From Mycolicibacterium sp. MU0053 (GTDB lineage Bacteria; Actinomycetota; Actinomycetes; Mycobacteriales; Mycobacteriaceae), in assembly GCF_963378095.1 (NCBI RefSeq), contig NZ_OY726397.1, positions 4,774,001 through 4,838,000 of the forward strand: a stretch of DNA of 64,000 bases, in the 5' to 3' direction. Shown here piece after piece: positions 17,433-24,753 of the stretch. Every line of letters starts with the position of its first letter. Within the stretch, counting starts at the first letter, position 1. A program made the translations under genes and the position numbers. The notes beneath the pieces were generated by a model. That model was not told the origin of the DNA, did not search any database, and saw nothing but the letters and a program-made list of their open reading frames with translations.

Positions 17433-18179
17433 ATGAATGCCCTCCTGCTGTTCGTCGCAGGCGTCGCCGGCGGCCTCACCGGAAGTGTCGCGGGGCTGGC
17501 GTCGGTGGCCACTTATCCCGCGCTGCTCGCCGTCGGATTGCCGCCGGTGACGGCCAACGTCACCAACACCGTCTCGCTCGTCTTCAACGGCGTCGGCTCG
17601 GTCCTGGGTTCGCGGCCGGAACTCAAAGGGCAAGGGCCGTGGCTGCGCAAAGTCTGGCCGATGGCCGCGATCGGTGGCGCGGCCGGCGCGTTCCTGCTGC
17701 TCTACACCCCCGCGGAGAGTTTCGAGCGGGCCGTGCCGATCCTGCTCGGCGGTTCGGCGCTGGCCATCCTGTTGCCTCGACGCCCGCGATCGCCCGAGGA
17801 CAAGCCCCGACGTCGTCGGCAGGTGCAGATTCTTGAAGCCATTGCGATCCTGCTGATCGCAATCTATGGCGGCTATTTCGGCGCGGCGGCAGGAGTGCTG
17901 CTGTTGGCCGTTTTCCTGCGCGCCGGCGGGGCGAGCCTGGCGCACGCGAACGCGTCGAAGAACCTGCTACTGGGTATCGCCAATCTTGTCGCGGCAGTGG
18001 TGTTTGCGGTGCTGGCTCCGGTGGCGTGGGCCGCCGTCGTCCCGCTGGGCCTGGGTTGCCTGCTGGGGTCACGGCTGGGACCGGTGGTGGTGCGTCACGC
18101 CCCCGCCACTCCGCTGCGACTGCTGATCGGCGCCGCCGGCCTGGCCGTCGCCATCAAGATCGGCCTCGACACCTACTGA
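17433..18179 (+). CDS. TSUP family (TauE/SafE) membrane transporter
   Basis: 248-residue integral membrane protein with about eight hydrophobic segments and the TSUP repeat pattern: ALLLFVAGVAGGLTGSVAGLAS and VTANVTNTVSLVFNG in the first half; AIYGGYFGAAAGVLLLAVFL and HANASKNLLLGIANLVAAVVF in the second. Family members export sulfite, sulfonates or organic anions. ATG 17433 is selected; the open frame extends upstream to 17382 but that part is Cys/His-rich and unlike the family. No ribosome site is evident. Substrate unknown. Confidence 0.85.
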   Translation: MNALLLFVAGVAGGLTGSVAGLASVATYPALLAVGLPPVTANVTNTVSLVFNGVGSVLGSRPELKGQGPWLRKVWPMAAIGGAAGAFLLLYTPAESFERAVPILLGGSALAILLPRRPRSPEDKPRRRRQVQILEAIAILLIAIYGGYFGAAAGVLLLAVFLRAGGASLAHANASKNLLLGIANLVAAVVFAVLAPVAWAAVVPLGLGCLLGSRLGPVVVRHAPATPLRLLIGAAGLAVAIKIGLDTY

Positions 18180-18242
18180 CCCTGCGGGATTGCGCTGCCG
18201 GCCTTGGAATTGCACTGTTGGCGTTGGGATTGCAATCACGCT

Positions 18243-18322
18243 CTCGAGATTGCCGGGATGGCAGTACTTCGGCCGAAAAACCGCCGTGAGTTCAATCTCG
18301 AAGCCACCAACGCAATCTCGAG
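18243..18322. repeat. Inverted repeat in the intergenic zone
   Basis: CTCGAGATTGC (18243-18253) and its exact complement GCAATCTCGAG (18312-18322) flank a 58-base loop. The surrounding DNA repeats ATTGC/GCAAT motifs several times (18188-18260). It would fold as a long hairpin; no gene is present between 18180 and 18460. Confidence 0.55.
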
Positions 18323-18407
18323 CGAAGCGCGCGCGGCGAGGCGAGCGAAGCGCGCGCGGCGAGGCGAGCGAAGCGCGCGCGGCGAGGCGAGCGAAGCGCG
18401 CGCGGCG
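18321..18407 (+). repeat. 23-bp tandem repeat (VNTR-like), 3.8 copies
   Basis: The unit begins AGCGAAGCGCGCGCGGCGAG and ends GCG. Copies start at 18321, 18344, 18367 and 18390; the first three are identical and the fourth diverges near its end. Because 23 is not a multiple of three and no gene spans it, this is a noncoding minisatellite that may vary between strains. Confidence 0.9.
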
Positions 18408-18460
18408 GGGCGGCGCGGCGGGGGCGGCGCGCGGGTTGAGGCCGCACAAGGCGAGGCCCG

Positions 18461-18727
18461 CTAGCGGCGAAGAGCCTCCAGCGTGCACGCTATCCGCTCC
18501 AGCAGCTCTTCGACCTCGTCCTCGTTGTAGCCGCGCTTGCCCACCGGCGGCTTTCGCAACCGGGTCTCGCGCACCTCGGCGGCCGTCAGCGTGCCGCGTC
18601 CCTCCAGGCGCGCGACCACCTCCTCGAGCAGCTTGTCGACCTGGTCCTCGTCGTAGCCGCGGCGGCCGAATCGGGGCTTGCGGAAGCGGGCATCGCGGAC
18701 ATCGGCGGCGGTCAATAGTGCGCTCAT
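18461..18727 (-). CDS. DivIVA-domain repeat protein
   Basis: 88-residue protein made of two tandem copies of the short DivIVA N-terminal motif: residues about 5-40 (LTAADVRDARFRKPRFGRRG, then YDEDQVDKLLEEV) and about 47-83 (LTAAEVRETRLRKPPVGKRG, then YNEDEVEELLERI). The motif in Wag31/DivIVA mediates membrane binding and polar localisation, but here there is no long coiled coil. It may therefore be a small membrane-associated adaptor. Function is not established. Confidence 0.83.
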   Translation of the reverse strand: MSALLTAADVRDARFRKPRFGRRGYDEDQVDKLLEEVVARLEGRGTLTAAEVRETRLRKPPVGKRGYNEDEVEELLERIACTLEALRR

Positions 18728-18776
18728 GGGTCGATCGTAAAGACCACGAGGGCGCCGAGCACTTCACTTATGCGAC

Positions 18777-18836
18777 GCGAGCGTGCGCAGTCCCGGCCAA
18801 ACACGCGGCGTGTCGGCCGGGGACACGCCCGCTCGC
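18777..18836. repeat. 60-bp dispersed palindromic (REP-like) element, copy B
   Basis: Same element as 17304-17363 but inverted, with only four mismatches in 60. It sits between the DivIVA-repeat gene start and the 3' end of the MaoC gene, so it may end transcription of the CoA-thioester operon. Confidence 0.8.
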
Positions 18837-18857
18837 GGAAATCGGAAGCTGCGCCGA

Positions 18858-19313
18858 TCAGAAGATGTAGCGCAGGATGCTCTCCGCGACGCAGGCGGGC
18901 TTGCTGCCGCCCTCGATCTCGACGGTCGTGGTCACCGTCAACTGCAATGCGCCGTCGCCGAGGTCCTCGACCTTGGTCAGCGTCGAGGTACCACGCACCT
19001 TGGCGCCCACCAGTACCGGCGCCGGGAAGCGAACCTTGTTCAGCCCGTAGTTGATTGCGAGCTTGATGCCCTCCACCGAGTAGATCTTGTGCATCAGCAC
19101 CGGCAACAGCGACAGCGTCATGAAGCCGTGCGCAATGGTGCCACCGAACGGTCCGGCGGCCGCCTTCTCCGGATCGACGTGGATCCACTGATGGTCGCCG
19201 GTGGCGTCAGCGAACAGGTTGACCGCGTCCTGCGTGATGGTCACCCAGTCGCTGGTGCCGAGTTCCTCGCCCTGGGCCGCAACCAGATCTGAGGCCGAAG
19301 TGAACTTCCGCAT
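18858..19313 (-). CDS. htdZ: MaoC-family (R)-specific enoyl-CoA hydratase, HtdZ/Rv0130-like
   Basis: 151-residue hot-dog-fold hydratase. It carries the R-hydratase motif FADATGDHQWIHVD (catalytic Asp and His), then GPFGGTIAHGFMTLSLLP and NYGLNKVRFPAPV, closely matching what I recall of M. tuberculosis Rv0130 (HtdZ). It would reversibly hydrate trans-2-enoyl-CoA to (R)-3-hydroxyacyl-CoA. An AGGAGGAATCAGC ribosome site precedes ATG 19313. It is the last gene of the operon with thioesterase and CoA-transferase, separated from the thioesterase by 11 bases. Confidence 0.88.
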   Translation of the reverse strand: MRKFTSASDLVAAQGEELGTSDWVTITQDAVNLFADATGDHQWIHVDPEKAAAGPFGGTIAHGFMTLSLLPVLMHKIYSVEGIKLAINYGLNKVRFPAPVLVGAKVRGTSTLTKVEDLGDGALQLTVTTTVEIEGGSKPACVAESILRYIF

Positions 19314-19324
19314 GCTGATTCCTC

Positions 19325-20155
19325 CTACTTTGTTGTTGTGCTTGAGCTTTCACGCTCGGCGATCAGGCCTTCCTGAACGAGCGTCGCGCAGATGTCGCCG
19401 TCGGCCCCGAGCAGACTGGCGGTCACGACACCGCGGCCCCGTGCCCCGGCGGGCGAACGCGACTCCACCAGGTTCCACCGGTCCGCGTGCACACGTCGAT
19501 GAAACCAGACCGCCGCGTCAGTGGTGCCGCTGCGGTGCGTGCGTGCCCGCATCGAATGGCCGTGCACCTGCAGCGCCGGGTCGATCATGTAGACGTCGGT
19601 GACGAACAGCATCGCGCAGGCATGCAGCAGGGCGTCCTCGGGCAGCGCCACCGTGGCACGCCACCACAATCGGCGCACGAACTCCGGTCCCGCACCCTCG
19701 TCGGCAACCCGGATGTCGAGTTCGTCGAGCGGCAGGCCCGGCGCGGGACCCGGCGGCCCGGTGCGATCGAGTTCGGCGGGGTCGTGCGGCAGTGCTCCGC
19801 GGTTGCCGTGCTCGGGACCGGGCAGCGGCCGGGAGAACGACACCGTCGCGGTGGTGAGAATCTTGCCGGCTTGGCGCGCCACCACGCGGCGGGTCATGGC
19901 GGTCCGTCCGTCGTGGGTGCGTTCCACGGTGTACTCGGTGGGTTCGACGGCCTCGCCGGTGCGCAGGAACTGCAGATGCAGGCTGGTCGGGGCGACGTCG
20001 GCGGCGGGGTCGGTCAGGCTGGCGGCCGCCGCGGCCAGCGACTGCGCCAGAAACTGCCCACCGAATGCGCGCTTGCCCGCCGGACCGTACCCGAAACCCA
20101 CCCACACATCGGCGCCGACAGATTCCAGTTCCAGGACTTTGCGCAGCGCGCTCAC
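19325..20155 (-). CDS. Acyl-CoA thioesterase (TesB-like double hot-dog)
   Basis: 276-residue thioesterase of the TesB/acyl-CoA thioesterase II type: two hot-dog halves, with FGGQFLAQSLAAAAASL and PTSLHLQFLRTGEAVEPTEY in the N-terminal half, and HGHSMRARTHRSGTTDAAVW and SPAGARGRGVVTASLLG in the C-terminal half. It hydrolyses acyl-CoA to free acid and CoA in the cytosol. The GTG at 20155 overlaps the CoA-transferase stop by four bases, so translation is coupled. Chain-length preference is unknown. Confidence 0.87.
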   Translation of the reverse strand: MSALRKVLELESVGADVWVGFGYGPAGKRAFGGQFLAQSLAAAAASLTDPAADVAPTSLHLQFLRTGEAVEPTEYTVERTHDGRTAMTRRVVARQAGKILTTATVSFSRPLPGPEHGNRGALPHDPAELDRTGPPGPAPGLPLDELDIRVADEGAGPEFVRRLWWRATVALPEDALLHACAMLFVTDVYMIDPALQVHGHSMRARTHRSGTTDAAVWFHRRVHADRWNLVESRSPAGARGRGVVTASLLGADGDICATLVQEGLIAERESSSTTTK

Positions 20156-21396
20156 TGACGACTCATATCGTCGGATGATGTTGCTACTGCGCCGCTTTCA
20201 CGCAACCGGGCGGTCTCCTCTGCCGAGATCCGCAGGTGTTCGCCGAGCACCGATTCGGTGTCGTCACCGAGCGCGGGCGACGCCACGGCTGGGTTCCGGC
20301 TGCCGTCGAACTCCAGCGGCAGGCTCGGTGCCAGATACTCCCCGATGCGTGGCTGATTCAGCACGGTGAACAAGGGGTTCTGCGTCACCTTCGGATCCGC
20401 GCTGGCCTCGGCGAAGGTGCGGTAGCGCTCCCACAGGATCGACGTGCCCGCCAGTCCGGCGGCGACCTGCTCGCCGGTGTGGTCGGCAAACCAGACGCTG
20501 AACAAACCGGTGAGCGCGTCGCGGTGCCGGTATCGCTGCCCTTCGTCGGCGAAGTCGGCATCGAGTGCCTCGGCAAGGGCGGCAACGGCTTTGGTGGTTC
20601 CGGTCAACTCGGCGAGGTCGCGGAAGTGCCGGGGGGTCAGCGCCACCAGCATGAACGAAATGCCGTCGCTGCTGGTGAAGTTGGCGCCGTACTGGCCGTA
20701 GAGCGAGTTTCCGAGCCGCTGCCGTTGCGATCCGGTCACCATGGGCTCGGTCAGGAAACCGAGGTTTCCGGCGGTGGCCAGTGCGACGTCCTCCAACGGC
20801 AACCGGATGCGGCTGCCGGCGCCGGTGGCGTCGCGGTGCCGCAGCGCACTCACGATGCCGAGCGCGGCGTACAACCCGCAGGCCACATCCCAGGCCGGCA
20901 GCACGTGGTTGACGGGCCCGGACTCGGTCGCCGGCCCGGTGACCAACGGGAATCCGAGGCCGGCGTTGACGGTGTAGTCCACCCCGGTGCCGCCGTCGGC
21001 ACGACCGGAGACCTCCAGGTGGATCAGGTCGGGGCGCCGGGCGACCAGCGCGTCGTATCCATGCCACTCGCGCCCGGCGACGTTGGTGATCAGGATCCCG
21101 CCCTGCGGCCCGCTCTCGGCGACCAGCCGGGCCACCAGTTCCTGCCCGTCGGGGCTGCGCATGTCGACCGCGACCGACCGCTTGCCCTTGTTCAGGCCGG
21201 CCCAGTAAATGCTCTCGCCGTCCTCGGTCAGCGGCCACCGGCGGTAGTCGGCGGCGCCGCCGATGGGGTCCACCCGGATCACCTCGGCGCCCAGCTGAGC
21301 CAGCGTCATCCCGGCCAGCGGCACCGCCACGAAACTCGAGACCTCGACGATCCGCACCCCGGCCAGCGGGGTGGCCGAACCCGACGTTCCGATCAT
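20152..21396 (-). CDS. CaiB/BaiF family CoA-transferase
   Basis: 414-residue family III CoA-transferase. N-terminal Rossmann-like region LAGVRIVEVSSFVAVPLAGM, then GAEVIRVDPIGGAADYRRWP, LNKGKRSVAVDMRSPDGQEL and the C-terminal SLPLEFDGSRNP. The family moves CoA between carboxylates by a ping-pong mechanism through an aspartyl thioester. ATG 21396 was chosen over an upstream GTG/TTG extension because family homology begins at TPLAGVRIVEV. It is the first gene of the minus-strand CoA operon and diverges from the TetR gene. Confidence 0.88.
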   Translation of the reverse strand: MIGTSGSATPLAGVRIVEVSSFVAVPLAGMTLAQLGAEVIRVDPIGGAADYRRWPLTEDGESIYWAGLNKGKRSVAVDMRSPDGQELVARLVAESGPQGGILITNVAGREWHGYDALVARRPDLIHLEVSGRADGGTGVDYTVNAGLGFPLVTGPATESGPVNHVLPAWDVACGLYAALGIVSALRHRDATGAGSRIRLPLEDVALATAGNLGFLTEPMVTGSQRQRLGNSLYGQYGANFTSSDGISFMLVALTPRHFRDLAELTGTTKAVAALAEALDADFADEGQRYRHRDALTGLFSVWFADHTGEQVAAGLAGTSILWERYRTFAEASADPKVTQNPLFTVLNQPRIGEYLAPSLPLEFDGSRNPAVASPALGDDTESVLGEHLRISAEETARLRESGAVATSSDDMSRQ

Positions 21397-21493
21397 TGCG
21401 CGCCCTTTCTGGCCCGACGTCGTTCCGGCGTCAGTCAACCAGTACCGCGACAACGGCTGCCATGCCGGTGGTGTTGATGCCTATCCTTTGCTC

Positions 21494-22102
21494 GTGAGGT
21501 CTCGGATTGACGCGGCGATTGAGCGGGCGCTGGATGCCCGTCAACGGGAGGCCGCCGAGGAGGTCGACCGGATCCTGTCGGCGGCGCTCGGCGTGATCGA
21601 GCGGACCGGCCCGGCGCCGCCCAGGGTCAGTGACATCGTCGCCGCGGCCGGTACCTCCAATGCCGCGTTCTACCGCTACTTCACCGGCAAGGACGAGTTG
21701 CTGCTCGCGGTGATGGAACGCGGCGTCAACATCACCGCGGCCTATCTGAGCCGGGAGATGGCCGCCCAGGACAGTCCGGTCGCCAAGATCCGGGCCTGGG
21801 TCATCGGGGCGCTCGGCCAGGTCGGCGAGCCCCGCCGCACCGCCCGCAGCCGCGCGGTGCTCAGCCAGTTCAGCTCGGTCCCGGACGGGCAGATCACCGC
21901 CCCGATGCGAGACCTGTTGGTCGGGCCGTTGACCGACCTGGGCTCCGCGGACCCGGCTCGCGACGCCGACGCGCTGTTCACGACGGTCAGCGGCGTGCTT
22001 CGCCAGCACGCGGCCGAGCAGTCCGAACCCGGACGCGACGAGATCGAGCAGGTGGTGGCGTTCTGCCTGGCCGCCGTCGACGCCGGGCAGGTGCGGCGGT
22101 GA
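21494..22102 (+). CDS. TetR-family transcriptional regulator
   Basis: 202-residue repressor. The helix-turn-helix is APPRVSDIVAAAGTSNAAFYRYFTGKDELLLAV in residues about 38-70, followed by a helical ligand domain. The GTG at 21494 starts at a natural N-terminus; the open frame upstream overlaps the divergent CoA-transferase. It is divergent from the CoA-thioester operon and overlaps the SDR gene by four bases, so it probably controls both. The ligand may be an acyl-CoA, by analogy with mycobacterial neighbours, but this is inference. Confidence 0.85.
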   Translation: MRSRIDAAIERALDARQREAAEEVDRILSAALGVIERTGPAPPRVSDIVAAAGTSNAAFYRYFTGKDELLLAVMERGVNITAAYLSREMAAQDSPVAKIRAWVIGALGQVGEPRRTARSRAVLSQFSSVPDGQITAPMRDLLVGPLTDLGSADPARDADALFTTVSGVLRQHAAEQSEPGRDEIEQVVAFCLAAVDAGQVRR

Positions 22103-22905
22103 CGATCAGTCCGGCGCTGCTGTCGCTGACCGGCCGGGTGGCCGTGGTCACCGGGGGTGGCGCCGGGATCGGTCGCGGGATCGCCGAGGGGTTGCGGGCG
22201 TTCGGCGCCGAGGTGGCGATCTGGGAACGCAATGCCGAAACCTGCCGGGCGACAGCCGAAGCCATCGGTGCGCTCGGGCTGACGGTCGATGTCCGCGACG
22301 GCGAGCAGGTGGATGCCGCGCTGGCGCGGACGGCCGACGAGCTGGGCACGGTGAGCATCCTGGTCAACAACGCCGGCGGGGTGTTCCACTCGCCGCTGTT
22401 GGAAACCACGGAAAACGGTTGGGATGCGCTCTACCGCAGCAACCTTCGCCACGTCCTGCTTTGCACGCAGCGGGTGGCCCGGGCACTGGTCGCCGCCGAG
22501 GAGCCGGGCAGCGTCATCAACGTCACCTCGATCGAAGGGGTGCGGGCCGCGCCGGGGTACGCCGCCTACTCGGCCGCCAAGGCGGGCGTCATCAACTACA
22601 CCCGCACGGCCGCACTGGAGTTGGCCGCTCATGGCATCCGAGTAAACGCGCTGGCGCCCGACATCACGCTGACCGAGGGGCTGGCGGCGCTTGCCCAGCA
22701 GGACCATTCCGCGCGACTGGCGCAGATCGTGCCGGCCGGCCGCGCGGGCCACGTCGACGACCTGGCCGGTGCCGCGGTCTTCCTGGCCTCCGAACTGGCG
22801 AGCTACATCACGGGCCAGACGTTGCACGTCGACGGCGGCACCCAGGCTGCCGGCGGCTGGTACCACCACCCGCAGTCCGGTGACTACGTGTTGGGCCCCA
22901 GCTGA
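22099..22905 (+). CDS. Short-chain dehydrogenase/reductase
   Basis: 268-residue classical SDR. Cofactor motif VVTGGGAGIGRGIAEG (TGxxxGxG), NNAGG, catalytic Ser in INVTSIEG and the YxxxK motif YAAYSAAKAG. An acidic residue is lacking at the end of strand 2 (IWERN), which makes NAD or NADP preference unclear. The GTG start overlaps the TetR stop by four bases, and the stop overlaps the next ATG by one base, giving a tightly coupled TetR-SDR-phosphoesterase operon. Substrate unknown. Confidence 0.88.
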   Translation: MTISPALLSLTGRVAVVTGGGAGIGRGIAEGLRAFGAEVAIWERNAETCRATAEAIGALGLTVDVRDGEQVDAALARTADELGTVSILVNNAGGVFHSPLLETTENGWDALYRSNLRHVLLCTQRVARALVAAEEPGSVINVTSIEGVRAAPGYAAYSAAKAGVINYTRTAALELAAHGIRVNALAPDITLTEGLAALAQQDHSARLAQIVPAGRAGHVDDLAGAAVFLASELASYITGQTLHVDGGTQAAGGWYHHPQSGDYVLGPS

Positions 22906-23399
22906 TGCGGCTGCTGCTGATCTCCGACACCCACGTCCCGACGCGGGCCAAGGACCTGCCGGCGGCGGTGTGGGCGGCGGTCGACCGCGCCGACGTCGTC
23001 GTCCACGCCGGCGACTGGATGGCCCTCGAACTGCTCGATGCGCTCGAGCAGCGCGCGACGCGGTTGGTCGCGTGCTGGGGCAACAACGACGGGCCGGAGT
23101 TGCGGACCCGGTTGCCGGAACGCGCGGATGTCACGCTGGCCGGGCTGCGGTTCACGGTGACCCACGAAACCGGCGCGGCCGCCGGGCGGGAGGCCCGCAT
23201 GGCGCGGCGCTATCCCGACACCGATGTGCTGGTGTTCGGCCACAGCCACATTCCGTGGGACACCACCTCGGCCACCGGGTTGCGGCTGCTCAACCCCGGT
23301 TCGCCGACCGATCGGCGCCGACAGCCGTACTGCACCTACATGACGGCCACCGCGGCCGACGGCACGCTGTCCGAGGTGACCCTGCACCGCCTGCCCTGA
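22905..23399 (+). CDS. YfcE-type metallophosphoesterase
   Basis: 164-residue calcineurin-like phosphoesterase. Ordered metal motifs are SDTHVP (D-x-H), HAGDWM (GD), GNND, HETG, and the closing GHSH (FGHSHIPWD). Size and layout match YfcE/MJ0936 phosphodiesterases acting on small phosphodiesters. It is the third gene of the TetR operon. A palindromic hairpin begins three bases after its stop. Confidence 0.87.
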   Translation: MRLLLISDTHVPTRAKDLPAAVWAAVDRADVVVHAGDWMALELLDALEQRATRLVACWGNNDGPELRTRLPERADVTLAGLRFTVTHETGAAAGREARMARRYPDTDVLVFGHSHIPWDTTSATGLRLLNPGSPTDRRRQPYCTYMTATAADGTLSEVTLHRLP

Positions 23400-23401
23400 G
23401 C

Positions 23402-23450
23402 GATTTCGGTGCGCCCAGAGGCGGTCAGCGCCGCCCAGCGCACCGAAATC
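23402..23450 (+). terminator. Hairpin after the phosphoesterase, dispersed-repeat type (copy 1)
   Basis: Perfect 13-bp stem GATTTCGGTGCGC (23402-23414) and GCGCACCGAAATC (23438-23450), with a smaller GGCGG/CCGCC stem inside the loop. A related copy follows the ABC permease at 25563. Its position just after a stop suggests termination. Confidence 0.75.
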
Positions 23451-23457
23451 ACCGGAG

Positions 23458-23480
23458 AATACCTCTGACGCAGAGGTATT
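23458..23480. promoter_or_regulatory. Operator palindrome upstream of the MarR gene
   Basis: Perfect 10-bp inverted repeat AATACCTCTG-ACG-CAGAGGTATT, nine bases before the GTG start at 23489. Its size and placement fit a MarR dimer site for autorepression of the MarR-ABC exporter operon. Confidence 0.72.
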
Positions 23481-23488
23481 GTGGCGGC

Positions 23489-23944
23489 GTGACCACCCAC
23501 TCCGACCTGACGGCCGACCTGTTCGGGACGGTCGGCCGGTTCCGACGCCAGGTGCGGCGCACCGCCGGCCGCGCGTTCGACACCGCAGGCCTGACCGAAT
23601 CCCAAGCCGAACTCGTGCGGCTGATCGGGCGGCACCCCGACATCTCGATCAGCGCCGCGGCGGCCGAACTCGGTTTGGCCGCCAACACGGCCTCGACGCT
23701 GGTGTCCAAGCTCTCCGGTGACGGCCTGGTGATCCGCGACGTGGATCCGGCCGACCGCCGGGTGGGCCGGTTGCGGCTCAGCCCCGAGGCGCAGCGGATC
23801 GCCGACGACTCCCGTCGGGCGCGACGTGCGGCCCTCGCGGTCGCCTTCGATCAGCTCTGCGACGACGAGATCGACGCACTCACAGCAGGATTGGCGGTAT
23901 TGAACAAGATGACCCAGCTGCTCGACGAAGGACAGCCGCAATGA
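23489..23944 (+). CDS. MarR-family transcriptional regulator
   Basis: 151-residue winged-helix regulator: HPDISISAAAAELGLAANTASTLVSKLSGDGLV is the recognition region and RDVDPADRRVGRLRLSPEA the wing. The GTG start is chosen at 23489, directly after the palindrome. The stop overlaps the ABC ATPase ATG by four bases. MarR repressors next to drug-type ABC exporters usually respond to small toxic ligands, so efflux control is likely. Confidence 0.88.
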   Translation: MTTHSDLTADLFGTVGRFRRQVRRTAGRAFDTAGLTESQAELVRLIGRHPDISISAAAAELGLAANTASTLVSKLSGDGLVIRDVDPADRRVGRLRLSPEAQRIADDSRRARRAALAVAFDQLCDDEIDALTAGLAVLNKMTQLLDEGQPQ

Positions 23945-24753
23945 CCACCGAGCTGGCGATCGACTGCCGCGACCTCACGCATCGCTACGGCGACGTCACC
24001 GCCGTCGACGGGCTGAGCCTGCAGGTCCGCCGCGGCGAAACCATGGGACTGCTGGGCCCCAACGGCGCGGGCAAGACCACCGCGGTGCGGGTACTGACCA
24101 CGCTGACGCCACCGCAGCAGGGCCAGGTCCTGATCTTCGGCCTGGACACCCGGACCGACACCATGGCCATCCGCTACAACATCGGCTATGTGCCACAACA
24201 ACTCTCGATCGAGTCCGCGCTGACCGGCCGGCAGAACGTGCAGTGGTTCGCCAGGCTGTACGACGTGCCCCGCCGCGAACGTGCCGGCCGGGTGGCCGAC
24301 GCGCTGGCGACGATGAACCTCACCGAGGTGGCCGACAAACCCGCAGCGACGTACTCCGGCGGCATGGTCCGCCGCCTCGAGTTGGCGCAGGCACTGGTCA
24401 ATCGGCCCGCACTGCTGATTCTCGACGAGCCCACCGTCGGACTGGACCCCATCGCCCGCGACGACGTCTGGGCGCAGGTGCAGCAGATGCAGGACGAGTA
24501 CGGCATGACGGTCCTGCTCACCACGCACTACATGGAGGAAGCCGACGCGCTGTGCGACCGGGTCGCACTGCTCCACCAGGGCCGATTGCAGACCGTCGGC
24601 GCCCCCGATGAACTCAAGGCCACCGTGGGACCGCAGGCCAGCCTCGAGGACGTCTTCCGGCACTACGCCGGCTCCCACCTGGACGACGACACCTCCAAGC
24701 GGGGGCTACGCGAAATCCGTTCCAGCCGAAGGACTGCCCGCCGTGTCAGTTGA
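23941..24753 (+). CDS. ABC exporter ATP-binding protein (DrrA-like)
   Basis: 270-residue ATPase with Walker A GPNGAGKTT, Q-loop YVPQQ, signature YSGGMVRR and Walker B LLILDEPTVGLDP, plus the H-switch LLTTHYMEEADAL. The sequence matches the antibiotic/polyketide-lipid exporter group (DrrA, daunorubicin-type). The Arg/Ser-rich C-terminal tail (SSRRTARRVS) overlaps the permease start by 11 bases. It works with the following permease as a type 2 exporter. Confidence 0.9.
   Translation: MTTELAIDCRDLTHRYGDVTAVDGLSLQVRRGETMGLLGPNGAGKTTAVRVLTTLTPPQQGQVLIFGLDTRTDTMAIRYNIGYVPQQLSIESALTGRQNVQWFARLYDVPRRERAGRVADALATMNLTEVADKPAATYSGGMVRRLELAQALVNRPALLILDEPTVGLDPIARDDVWAQVQQMQDEYGMTVLLTTHYMEEADALCDRVALLHQGRLQTVGAPDELKATVGPQASLEDVFRHYAGSHLDDDTSKRGLREIRSSRRTARRVS

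Noticed and set aside
16152..17945. 597-residue minus-strand frame opposite the acyl-CoA dehydrogenase
   Set aside because: Low-complexity, no domain; the plus-strand genes are well supported.
18321..18407. A CRISPR array
   Set aside because: The repeats are contiguous with no spacers and no cas genes are nearby, so it is a tandem repeat.
21371..21493. TetR extended to 21371
   Set aside because: This overlaps the divergent CoA-transferase start and lacks homology; GTG 21494 is natural.
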